Positions 5,604-11,758 of a DNA stretch of 12,187 nt are shown piece by piece. Each line of letters begins with the position of its first letter. Position 1 is the first letter of the stretch. The notes below the pieces were generated by a model. That model saw nothing but the letters and a program-made list of their open reading frames with translations, searched no databases and was not told the DNA's origin. Made by a program: the position numbers and the translations under genes. The DNA is from JBBDSU01 sp040904825 (lineage in GTDB: Bacteria > Actinomycetota > Nitriliruptoria > Nitriliruptorales > Nitriliruptoraceae). Where the stretch lies: the NCBI GenBank assembly GCA_040904825.1, contig JBBDSU010000008.1, positions 1-12,187 on the forward strand, in the 5' to 3' direction.

Positions 5604-6544
5604 ATGCCGTCGCTAGCGCAGCGCGAACCTGTTGCAGAGGTCGCCGCGATCCGCAGGAGTGCACTCGGGTTCGCCCTCTACGCGGGCGCGTTCGGTATGA
5701 CCTTTGGCGCGGTGGCATCAGCCTTGGGACTGACGGTGTTGCAGACGATGGTGCTCAGCGTCGTGATGTTCACTGGCGCATCACAGTTCGCATTCGTCGG
5801 TGTCGTGGGTGCAGGTGGATCGCCGTTCGCTGCGATCCTCCCGGCGATGCTGCTGGGTGTGCGCAACGCGTTCTACGGCGTGCCTGTCACAGCGATCGTG
5901 AAGCCGAAAGGGTGGCGTCGATGGCTGACGGCTCATTTCGTGATCGATGAGACAACGGCGATGGCGGTTGCTCAGCCGGATCAGGCATCTCGTCGCTATG
6001 CCTTTTGGCTGACCGGGGTGTCGCTGTTTGTGTTGTGGGTCGCGGGTTCTTTGGCCGGAGCGTTGCTCGGCGCGGCAGTCGATCCTCACGTGCTGGGATT
6101 GGACGCGGCTGCACCAGCGGTGTTCATCGCGTTGCTGTGGCCCCAGTTCAAGCTCGGTGGCGCTCCGGCGCTTGCTGTCGCAGCAGCCTTCACAGCAGCG
6201 GCATTGATCCCGCTGGTCCCGGCGGGAGTGCCTGTCATCTCAGCCGGTGTGGTGGCGATCATCTTCGGCCTGGTTGCGAAGCCTGTCCCGGTGCAGCCTG
6301 CCGAGATTGGTGNNNNNNNNNNNNNNNNNNNNNNNNNNNNNNNNNNNNNNNNNNNNNNNNNNNNNNNNNNNNNNNNNNNNNNNNNNNNNNNNNNNNNNNN
6401 NNNNNNNNNNNNATCATCTTCGGCCTGGTTGCGAAGCCTGTCCCGGTGCAGCCTGCCGAGATTGGTGTCACAGACGGTGGACACGATCATGCTGGGGGCG
6501 ATGACGCTGGGGGCGATGACGCCGCAGGGCAGGGCTCACCATGA
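5604..6544 (+). CDS. azlC: AzlC branched-chain amino-acid exporter subunit, interrupted by N gap
   Basis: AzlC is the large membrane subunit of the AzlCD exporter for branched-chain amino acids and analogues. Family motifs are clear: FGMTFGAVASALGL, then MFTGASQFAFVGV, LLGVRNAFYGVPV, AHFVIDETTAMA and a hydrophobic C-terminal half with FKLGGAPAL. The frame enters 100 Ns at 6313. The 55 bases before the gap recur perfectly right after it (6413-6467). If the two copies are collapsed, the frame continues as AEIGVTDGGHDHAGGDDAGG and stops at TGA 6542-6544, overlapping the azlD ATG by 4 bases. This gives a normal-sized 261-residue protein. The tail is unusually rich in Asp, Gly and His. As printed, the 155-base offset throws the two parts out of frame, which is an assembly effect. 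Confidence 0.9.
6258..6312 (+). repeat. left copy of 55-bp direct repeat flanking the N gap
   Basis: These 55 bases end exactly at the N run and are identical to 6413-6467, which begin exactly at its end. They encode the same stretch of AzlC, from IIFGLVAKP to AEIG. Two contig ends sharing a terminal overlap explain this best. Confidence 0.95.
6313..6412. other. assembly gap (100 Ns)
   Basis: A run of exactly 100 Ns, the usual placeholder for a gap of unknown size. The flanking sequence indicates that the real gap is probably negative (the contigs overlap). Confidence 0.97.
6413..6467 (+). repeat. right copy of 55-bp direct repeat flanking the N gap
   Basis: Identical to 6258-6312 base for base. 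Removing this copy together with the Ns restores a single azlC frame ending at the azlD start. Confidence 0.95.
6491..6520 (+). repeat. two tandem copies of a 15-bp unit in the azlC tail
   Basis: GCTGGGGGCGATGAC occurs twice head to tail (6491-6505 and 6506-6520). The unit length is a multiple of three, so it adds the peptide AGGDD twice without breaking the frame. It sits in the cytoplasmic or exposed acidic tail of AzlC just before the azlD start. Confidence 0.85.
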
Positions 6545-6855
6545 TGACGTCGCTGTGGATTGCCTTGGCGATCGCCTCGCTCGGGGCGTACACGCTCAAG
6601 CTCGCTGGGATGTCACTCCCAACGTTCGTCCTTGAGCACCCTCGTGTCCAAAAGGTGGCGAGCCTGCTACCTGTCGGGATGCTGGCTGCATTGGTCACCG
6701 TCGAGCTATTCGACGATGGTGGGCGCTACGGCTGGGATTGGCGTGTGCTGGTAGGAGTCGCAGCCGGCGCGGCTGCAGTTCGATTGCGACAAGGTGTGCT
6801 CGTGGTGTTGCTGACAGCAGTCGGTGTCACTGCGGCATTGCGAGCTTTTGTGTGA
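6541..6855 (+). CDS. azlD: AzlD family small subunit of branched-chain amino-acid exporter
   Basis: A 104-residue membrane protein that starts MMTSLWIALAIASLGAYTLKL, continues with VASLLPVGMLAALV and ends in two hydrophobic segments. Length, the four-helix layout and the LLPVGMLAAL segment fit AzlD, the small partner that with AzlC exports branched-chain amino acids across the inner membrane. Its ATG overlaps the azlC TGA (ATGATGA), so the two are probably translationally coupled in a near-fixed ratio. A second ATG immediately follows the first. The gene is followed within 6 bases by a strong hairpin. Confidence 0.88.
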   Translation: MMTSLWIALAIASLGAYTLKLAGMSLPTFVLEHPRVQKVASLLPVGMLAALVTVELFDDGGRYGWDWRVLVGVAAGAAAVRLRQGVLVVLLTAVGVTAALRAFV

Positions 6856-6860
6856 CGCCG

Positions 6861-6897
6861 CGGCTGCTGGCGCGTAGTACTCGCGCGCCAGCAGCCG
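6861..6897. terminator. perfect 14-bp stem hairpin between convergent genes
   Basis: CGGCTGCTGGCGCG at 6861-6874 pairs without mismatch with CGCGCCAGCAGCCG at 6884-6897 over a 9-base loop. It starts 5 bases past the azlD stop and ends 17 bases before the stop of the opposing lipoprotein gene, so it can terminate both transcripts. No T tract follows on either side. Confidence 0.8.
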
Positions 6898-6914
6898 TAG
6901 GAAAGCGCTCGCGG

Positions 6915-8507
6915 TCAGGGCAAGCATCCTTCCGCGTCGATTTCAATCTCCACTCGACGGTTAATCGCCCCTGCTTCAGGCATGAAGGCGCCTGTTGCTC
7001 CGACATCGGGAACCTTCAGTTCCGTGTCGCCGCGACCGGCAACTTGCAGTTCCCATCCGTCGACGCCGTTGTCACTGGCCCATTGCTCGATCCAGTCACG
7101 CACCGACTGAGCCCGGTCGATCGACAGCTGCAGGTTGGATGCGGCGTCGCCTCGGCTGTCGGTGTGCCCGACGAACGTCAAGGTCGCCACGGGGAAGCCA
7201 TCGCGCAACTGTTCGGCCAGCGTCGTCAACGCTTCGTCGGCTTGACTGCGCAACACCGAGCTTCCGGTGTCGAACAGAACGTCACCAGGCAGCGGCAGCG
7301 GCTCGCACACTTCACGTTCTGGTGCGGTTAGCGGCTCGGAGCCTGGCAGCCGCCACAACTCGAGGGTGCCGTCGTAATAACCAACGGCGACGTGTCCGCC
7401 GTCAGGGGTGAAACTGATGGCTGTCGGGTGATACCAGCCTTCTCCGTCGACGCCGACGTCGGGATCGATCCCCGAGTCGAGGGAGTACAGCACTGCGCCA
7501 GTGGCGACGTCCCACACGGTCGGGGGCAGTCGCCAGGAGGCTGTGGCCAGCATCGTGCTATCAGGGGAGAACGACAAGTCGCCGAAGTTGCGTACATCCA
7601 TGTCGAAGTCGAGACGTTGGGTGAAGCCCTCGACGTCCCAGATCCTGAGAAACTGCTGCCAGTCCTCGGTCACTGCAGCGGCCAGCATGGTGCCGTCAGG
7701 AGAGAACTCGACAAGGTGCTCGGTGTAGCAACTTGAGTGGTTGAGCTCGAGGGAGTGCGCAACCTGCCCGGTGGTGAGATCCCACAGGTCGACACGGCAA
7801 GTGAAATCTGTCGCGGCGAGCAGGTCACCTGACGGGTGGAATGCCAGGTTCGTGAGATAGTCAGGGTCGTCCACGCTCAGTGTCGTGATCTGGGTTGCGG
7901 TACTCAAGTCCCACAGCCAGACTTCACCTGCACGATTGCCCGTCGCCAACTGCGACCCATCAGGAGAGAACGCCAAGCGGTTGTCGTAGCCGCCGTGGAA
8001 ACGGGCGCCAGCAAAGTCGGCGTGACCTTCGAGGTTTGCCAGCTCGTCAGGGGTGTCGCCGTCCATCGTGGTCAACAGCACGCCACCGAGGTTGACGCCA
8101 GCGCCGACGAGCGATCCATCGTTGGTGATGTCCAGGTCAGCCACGTTGGGGTACCAGTAGACGATTGCGTCGGCGACGTATCCGTCAGCAAGGTGGATGA
8201 TGTAGGTCGCGTCGGTGCCGGCCAGCAGGCGCTGTCCGTCGGGGTGCACCGCGAGGGCATTGACCTTGTCCTCAAAATCGATGGCCCAGACCAGCTCCGC
8301 GTCGCCGTCGACGACCGGCTCGGGTTCGGGGTCTGGCTCGGGGGCCGGTTCAGGGGCGGGTGCCGGGGGTGCTTCTGTTGGGGGAGGTGTCGCGGCCGGT
8401 TCTTCGGCGCCTTCACCGCCGCCACAGGCAACGGCAACCAAGGCGACAACACCGAACATTGCTACGGCGCGACGCAGCGATGACAAGCGTTGGCGTGGGG
8501 ACGACAT
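6915..8507 (-). CDS. lipoprotein with WD40 propeller and C-terminal OmpA domain
   Basis: A 530-residue protein with ATG at 8507 and AAAGGAC just upstream. It has a lipoprotein signal peptide (Arg-rich start, hydrophobic core VVALVAVAC, acylated Cys28), then a Gly/Glu and long Pro/Ala/Glu spacer (about 30-65) suited to crossing the wall. A beta-propeller runs from about residue 70 to 395, with repeated blades ending in WLWDLST, VDLWDLTT, LRIWDVEG, TVWDVATG and LELWRLPG, each preceded by FSPDG-type turns. The C-terminal 120 residues are OmpA-like, with GHTDSRGDAASNLQLSIDRA carrying the Asp, Asn and Arg that bind diaminopimelate in peptidoglycan. Two cysteines (401 and 528) bracket this domain and may form a disulfide. 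It probably anchors in the membrane and wall and presents the propeller as a protein-binding surface. Its partner is unknown. Confidence 0.88.
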   Translation of the reverse strand: MSSPRQRLSSLRRAVAMFGVVALVAVACGGGEGAEEPAATPPPTEAPPAPAPEPAPEPDPEPEPVVDGDAELVWAIDFEDKVNALAVHPDGQRLLAGTDATYIIHLADGYVADAIVYWYPNVADLDITNDGSLVGAGVNLGGVLLTTMDGDTPDELANLEGHADFAGARFHGGYDNRLAFSPDGSQLATGNRAGEVWLWDLSTATQITTLSVDDPDYLTNLAFHPSGDLLAATDFTCRVDLWDLTTGQVAHSLELNHSSCYTEHLVEFSPDGTMLAAAVTEDWQQFLRIWDVEGFTQRLDFDMDVRNFGDLSFSPDSTMLATASWRLPPTVWDVATGAVLYSLDSGIDPDVGVDGEGWYHPTAISFTPDGGHVAVGYYDGTLELWRLPGSEPLTAPEREVCEPLPLPGDVLFDTGSSVLRSQADEALTTLAEQLRDGFPVATLTFVGHTDSRGDAASNLQLSIDRAQSVRDWIEQWASDNGVDGWELQVAGRGDTELKVPDVGATGAFMPEAGAINRRVEIEIDAEGCLP

Positions 8508-8573
8508 GAACGGTCCTTTCGGTGGAAGCCAGCGACGCTCTTTTCACGTGCCAGGTCCCGTGGGGCGGGATCA

Positions 8574-8603
8574 TGTAATCGGCCAATGAATCGGCCGATT
8601 ACA
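8574..8603. promoter_or_regulatory. perfect 11-bp-arm palindrome, candidate operator
   Basis: TGTAATCGGCC (8574-8584) and GGCCGATTACA (8593-8603) are perfect inverted repeats over 8 bases. Within it AATCGGCC also occurs as a direct repeat 12 bases apart (8577 and 8589). It lies 67 bases upstream of the lipoprotein gene and 160 bases upstream of the divergent CotH gene, a position that fits a repressor or activator site better than a terminator, since no transcript ends nearby. Confidence 0.5.
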
Positions 8604-8697
8604 GAGCGTTACCTCAATGATGCAGTGATCGAGTGCTCCGCAGAAGGGCAGGAGGTCCTCAACGACAGGGACAAACGCCGCCGCGCACCACGTATCG

Positions 8698-8728
8698 TGA
8701 CGAGTTCCGAGAACCATTCCTATAGGAT
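8698..8728 (+). promoter_or_regulatory. putative promoter for the LTD-CotH gene
   Basis: TGACGA at 8698-8703 and TATAGG(AT) at 8721-8728 are separated by 17 bases, close to a sigma-70-type -35/-10 pair. Transcription would start about 30 bases before the GTG at 8763. The match is by eye only. Confidence 0.4.
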
Positions 8729-8762
8729 GCTGTTCGACCGATGAGTTCCAGTTGGATATCAC

Positions 8763-9941
8763 GTGAGCGTCAGGGACAGCTCGGCCCCCTCTGTAGCGCG
8801 AGTTCTGGCCGTGGCGAGTGTTGCGGTCATCGGCTTGGCCGTTATGGTGGTGCTCGCCAGTTTTCGAATGACACCGTCAGACATGCTTATCACCGAGGTT
8901 GTCACCTCGAATGCGTCGACGGTGAGCGATCAGGACGGCGATCACTCCGACTGGATCGAGCTGCACAATCCACACGACCAACCGATCGATGTTGGTGGTT
9001 ACCGCCTGGTGACGTCCGCAGGGGAATCCTGGAGGTTGCCTTCCCGAGTCGTCGAGCCAGGCGGCTTCCTGCTCGTATTCGCTTCCGGCAAGGATCGCGT
9101 TCCGCCACAGGGGGAGTGGCACACCGACTTCCGGCTCTCGCGTGACGGCGTCACCATCGGCTTGGTATCGGCCGACGGGCGCTCGCAAGTCGACACCCTT
9201 GAGGTGCCGGCGCTGCCGCGCAACGCCTCCTACGTCCGCGATCCTCAACGATTGTCTCGGACGTGCTTGTTTGCGTTCACCTCGCCCGGGCAACCCAACC
9301 CCCCGGAGTGCTTCGATGACGCCAGGCTCGGCGCGCCGGACTTCTCAGTAGCAAGTGGCCACTATGCGGATGCCTTCGTGTTGAGCATCGAAAGCCTGCT
9401 ACGCGATGCGACGATCATCTACACGCTGGATGGTTCCTACCCGGATCTCGAAGGCAACCCCACAGCAACGCTGCGCTACGACGGCCCCATCACGATCACT
9501 GACCGCAGTGATCAGCCAAACGTGCTGAGCGGCGTGACGACGACCATCCTTCCCGGTTCGCTGCCGTGGCAGGTGGCCACCTCACCTCGAGTTACCGGGC
9601 CGGTTCCCAAGATCACCACGGTGCGGGCACGCAGCCTGCACAGTGCTACGACCTCAGCGGTCTATTTTGTGGGCCTGGATCGTGATGAGCAGTCGCTACC
9701 GGTTGTCTCGGTGGCGATAGATCCCGGGTGCCTGTTCGATGTCGATGACGGCATCTACGTGCCAGGCAGGGTCTTTCGCGAATTTCAGTCCAGCCATGAG
9801 GGCGCGGTCGAGCCGTCGCGCCGTTGGCAGACTCCGGCCAACTACCTGCAGCGTGGCCGTGATTGGGAATGTCCGGAGCGCGATCGACCGATTGCCTCTG
9901 CGGCGATCGCACTATTGCGACCCCACTGGCGCCTGCGGTGA
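8763..9941 (+). CDS. LTD/chitobiase-C/CotH surface protein, N-terminal part before frameshift
   Basis: GTG at 8763 with a weak upstream GGA. A membrane anchor or signal segment spans residues 11-34. A lamin-tail domain (LTD, about 42-148) has LITEVVTSNASTVSDQDGDHSDWIEL split by HNPHDQPIDVGGYRL, the usual bacterial LTD signature. Residues 192-305 form a chitobiase/hexosaminidase C-terminal-like beta domain with IIYTLDGSYPD and LRYDGPITI. The CotH kinase domain opens at LPVVSVAIDP, with GIYVPG at 330-335 and RGRDWE at 364-369. In this frame the protein then stops at 9941 after non-homologous residues, while the rest of CotH continues in the next frame. True homology ends near Leu384. Sortase or lipid anchors are not seen. 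Proteins of this type are thought to sit at the cell surface. Confidence 0.85.
   Translation: MSVRDSSAPSVARVLAVASVAVIGLAVMVVLASFRMTPSDMLITEVVTSNASTVSDQDGDHSDWIELHNPHDQPIDVGGYRLVTSAGESWRLPSRVVEPGGFLLVFASGKDRVPPQGEWHTDFRLSRDGVTIGLVSADGRSQVDTLEVPALPRNASYVRDPQRLSRTCLFAFTSPGQPNPPECFDDARLGAPDFSVASGHYADAFVLSIESLLRDATIIYTLDGSYPDLEGNPTATLRYDGPITITDRSDQPNVLSGVTTTILPGSLPWQVATSPRVTGPVPKITTVRARSLHSATTSAVYFVGLDRDEQSLPVVSVAIDPGCLFDVDDGIYVPGRVFREFQSSHEGAVEPSRRWQTPANYLQRGRDWECPERDRPIASAAIALLRPHWRLR
9909..9916 (+). other. apparent +1 frameshift inside the CotH gene
   Basis: Frame 0 reads ...SAAIAL through CTA 9912-9914. The expected continuation CDPTGACGEAFHAGLRIHG lies in the next frame from TGC 9916. Skipping the T at 9915 joins the two into one 840-residue protein. 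The exact site cannot be fixed better than a few codons. A real mutation, an assembly error or (less likely) programmed shifting could cause it. Confidence 0.75.
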
Positions 9942-11286
9942 AGCCTTCCATGCGGGCCTGCGCATCCATGGCAACCGGTCGCGGGCATACGCGATCAAAT
10001 CGCTGCGCCTGTATGCGCGCAGCGAATACGGCGAACCCGACCATTTCGAAGGTTTCGGCTTCTATGAACCGCCGCACGGCCCGCATCGCCGATTGCTGTT
10101 GCGTACCTCAGGCCAAGACCATGGTGAGCTGACGTTCCTTGATGCGTACCTGCAGTCGCTGGTTGACCACCTCAATGTCGACACGCAGGCGAGTCAGCCG
10201 GTCGCGGTCTTCATCAACGGCGAGTATTGGGGGCGTCACAACCTGCGCGAGCGCTACGACCGGCACTATCTGGCTGCCACCCACGGAGCTGATCCTGGCA
10301 CGGTGGTGCAGCTGGGCACCGGCTTGGAGGTGGAAGCCGGCGCTGACGGGGCCGACCAGCCGTATCGGGACCTCCTCGAGTTCGTCGCCTCAGCTGACAT
10401 GGGCCGGCCCGAAGTGGTCGCGCACATCGAAAGCCAGGTCGATATCGACAGCTTCTTCGACGCGGTCATCGTGCACGTGTTTGTCGGCAACGAGGACTGG
10501 CCGGGTAACAACATGCGCCTGTGGCGTCAGCCGGGCGCTGCAGACCTTCCCGGCGACGGCGTGCTTGACGGACGCTGGCGATGGGTGGTCTTGGATCTCG
10601 ACCAGACGGGTGGGCGGCGAACCACCCGCGGCACTTCTGTCCGACCGCTCAATGCCGACATCGATGTATTCAGGGGCCGTTTCGCCCCCAATGACAGCAC
10701 GACGAGTCAGCGCGGCTATCCCATGCTCTTCCACCGGTTGATGGAAAATCCGACGCTGCGTGAACGGTTTGTCGTGCGGTTCGCCGACGTGCTCAATACC
10801 GCGTTGCATCCTGACCGCACCATCCCTCAGCTTCGCACAATGGCCGCTCAGGTTGAATCGGAGATGCCCGCGCACATCGACCGTTGGGGCGCGCCATCAT
10901 CCTTTGAGCGGTGGACGGGGTACGTCGCGCGACTCGAGGATTTTCTGCGTGACAGGCCTGACGCCCAGCGCGCGCATCTGGCGCGCCTCTTCGCCTTGGA
11001 GGGGAAGCATGTCCTGCGCGTTGAGACAGATGCTGTCCACGGCACGGTGACGGTCAATTCGGTCCGTCTTGATGGTTCGACACCTGGAGTTGCAGCCACC
11101 AGCGTCTGGCAGGGCACCTACTTCGCTGGGGTTCCGATTCGGCTGACTGCGCAGCCGGTCGAAGGTGCTCAATTCGTTCGTTGGGATGGACTTGATGCGT
11201 CGCTCGCAGCCAGCGTCGCGGACGCACAGGTTGAGTTGGTCATGGAGAGCGACATGGTGGTGACGGCGATCTTCAGGCCCGCCTGA
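9916..11286 (+). CDS. CotH kinase domain and C-terminal repeat, part after frameshift
   Basis: This frame continues the CotH domain: AGLRIHGNRSRAYAIKSLRL, YARSEYG, the segment VFINGEYWGRHNLRERYD, then HVFVGNEDWPGNNMRLWR and WRWVVLDLDQTGG. These are the conserved blocks of CotH kinases (the spore-coat CotH family), including the Asn/Asp-rich nucleotide- and metal-binding region. A helical segment with LFHRLMENPTLRERF follows. The last 90 residues are a beta repeat (GTVTVNS, then WQGTYFAGVPIRLTAQPVEG, then FVRWDG, ending VVTAIFRP), like the wall-associated repeat modules found after CotH domains. No SD-supported start exists in this frame near the junction, and the long frame open from 9739 is non-coding before 9916. 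Expression as an independent protein is therefore unlikely. Confidence 0.85.
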   Translation, partial: CDPTGACGEAFHAGLRIHGNRSRAYAIKSLRLYARSEYGEPDHFEGFGFYEPPHGPHRRLLLRTSGQDHGELTFLDAYLQSLVDHLNVDTQASQPVAVFINGEYWGRHNLRERYDRHYLAATHGADPGTVVQLGTGLEVEAGADGADQPYRDLLEFVASADMGRPEVVAHIESQVDIDSFFDAVIVHVFVGNEDWPGNNMRLWRQPGAADLPGDGVLDGRWRWVVLDLDQTGGRRTTRGTSVRPLNADIDVFRGRFAPNDSTTSQRGYPMLFHRLMENPTLRERFVVRFADVLNTALHPDRTIPQLRTMAAQVESEMPAHIDRWGAPSSFERWTGYVARLEDFLRDRPDAQRAHLARLFALEGKHVLRVETDAVHGTVTVNSVRLDGSTPGVAATSVWQGTYFAGVPIRLTAQPVEGAQFVRWDGLDASLAASVADAQVELVMESDMVVTAIFRPA

Positions 11287-11320
11287 GCAGCGCCCGCGAT
11301 GGGCACGACCTGGTCGTCGG

Positions 11321-11758
11321 TCAGCCGATGCGGCACCTGACACACACCCCGACAACGTCGAGATGGAGTTCAACGAGTTCCATGTCCTCGCGCTCCAGAA
11401 GGGTGCCAATCCGCTCGACGAGCGCGAGTCCCGTGAGCTGCACCACGCGTCCGCAGGCGTGGCAACGAACGTGTTCGTGTTCGCCGGGACAGCGGCTGAA
11501 GGCCTGCTCGCCCGCGATTGTCATGGTGTGAACGAGACCGGATTCCTCCAGGATGCGAAGGTTCCGATAGATGGTCGCCAGGCTCACGGAGGACCCTGAG
11601 CGGCGCAGTCGCGTGTAGATCTCTGCCGCAGTCATCGCCATCAACCGACGCCCCAGCGTCTCGAGAATCGCCACACGCTGGTCGGTCACCCTGATCTGTG
11701 CATCCAACAAGGTCCGAGCAATCGTTGGATTCCGCTGGGAAGCCTGCGTCGCGCTCAT
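11321..11758 (-). CDS. zur: Fur-family metalloregulator, probably Zur
   Basis: A 145-residue Fur-family repressor. The winged helix covers about residues 12-85, with recognition segment SLATIYRNLRILEESGLV. The metal sites look intact. Cys99/Cys102 (CHAC) and Cys139/Cys142 (CVRC) form the structural zinc site. Cys90 with His94/His96 (CPGEHEH) resembles the regulatory site of actinobacterial Zur rather than the HHH run of Fur. ATG at 11758 overlaps the stop of an ABC-3 permease gene by 4 bases, as in znu-zur operons, which supports zinc-dependent control of that transporter. An ORF with a farther start exists, but its extra N-terminus lies entirely inside the permease in another frame and is spurious. 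Fur or PerR identity cannot be fully excluded. Confidence 0.82.
   Translation of the reverse strand: MSATQASQRNPTIARTLLDAQIRVTDQRVAILETLGRRLMAMTAAEIYTRLRRSGSSVSLATIYRNLRILEESGLVHTMTIAGEQAFSRCPGEHEHVRCHACGRVVQLTGLALVERIGTLLEREDMELVELHLDVVGVCVRCRIG

Noticed and set aside
6258..6467. The 55-bp direct repeats as a mobile-element target duplication or att sites
   Set aside because: They abut the N run exactly and lie inside one gene whose frame is restored by collapsing them; contig-end overlap explains them fully.
5553..6635. A 360-residue frame reading through the Ns beyond azlC
   Set aside because: After the gap it is out of phase with both the azlC tail and azlD. The read-through exists only because of the gap length.
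7836..8483. Long plus-strand frame opposite the WD40-OmpA gene
   Set aside because: The minus strand has clear WD40 blades and a lipobox; the plus frame is a shadow with no start signal.
9739..9915. Start of the downstream CotH frame at ATG 9739 as an independent gene
   Set aside because: The first 59 residues have no homology and overlap the well-conserved upstream frame. Conserved sequence begins only near 9916, so this is a frameshifted single gene.
11305..11317. Palindrome ACGACC-T-GGTCGT between the CotH and zur stops, considered as terminator
   Set aside because: Six-base arms around one base cannot form a stable hairpin beyond about 5 bp with a 3-base loop, and there is no T run; chance is likely in this composition.
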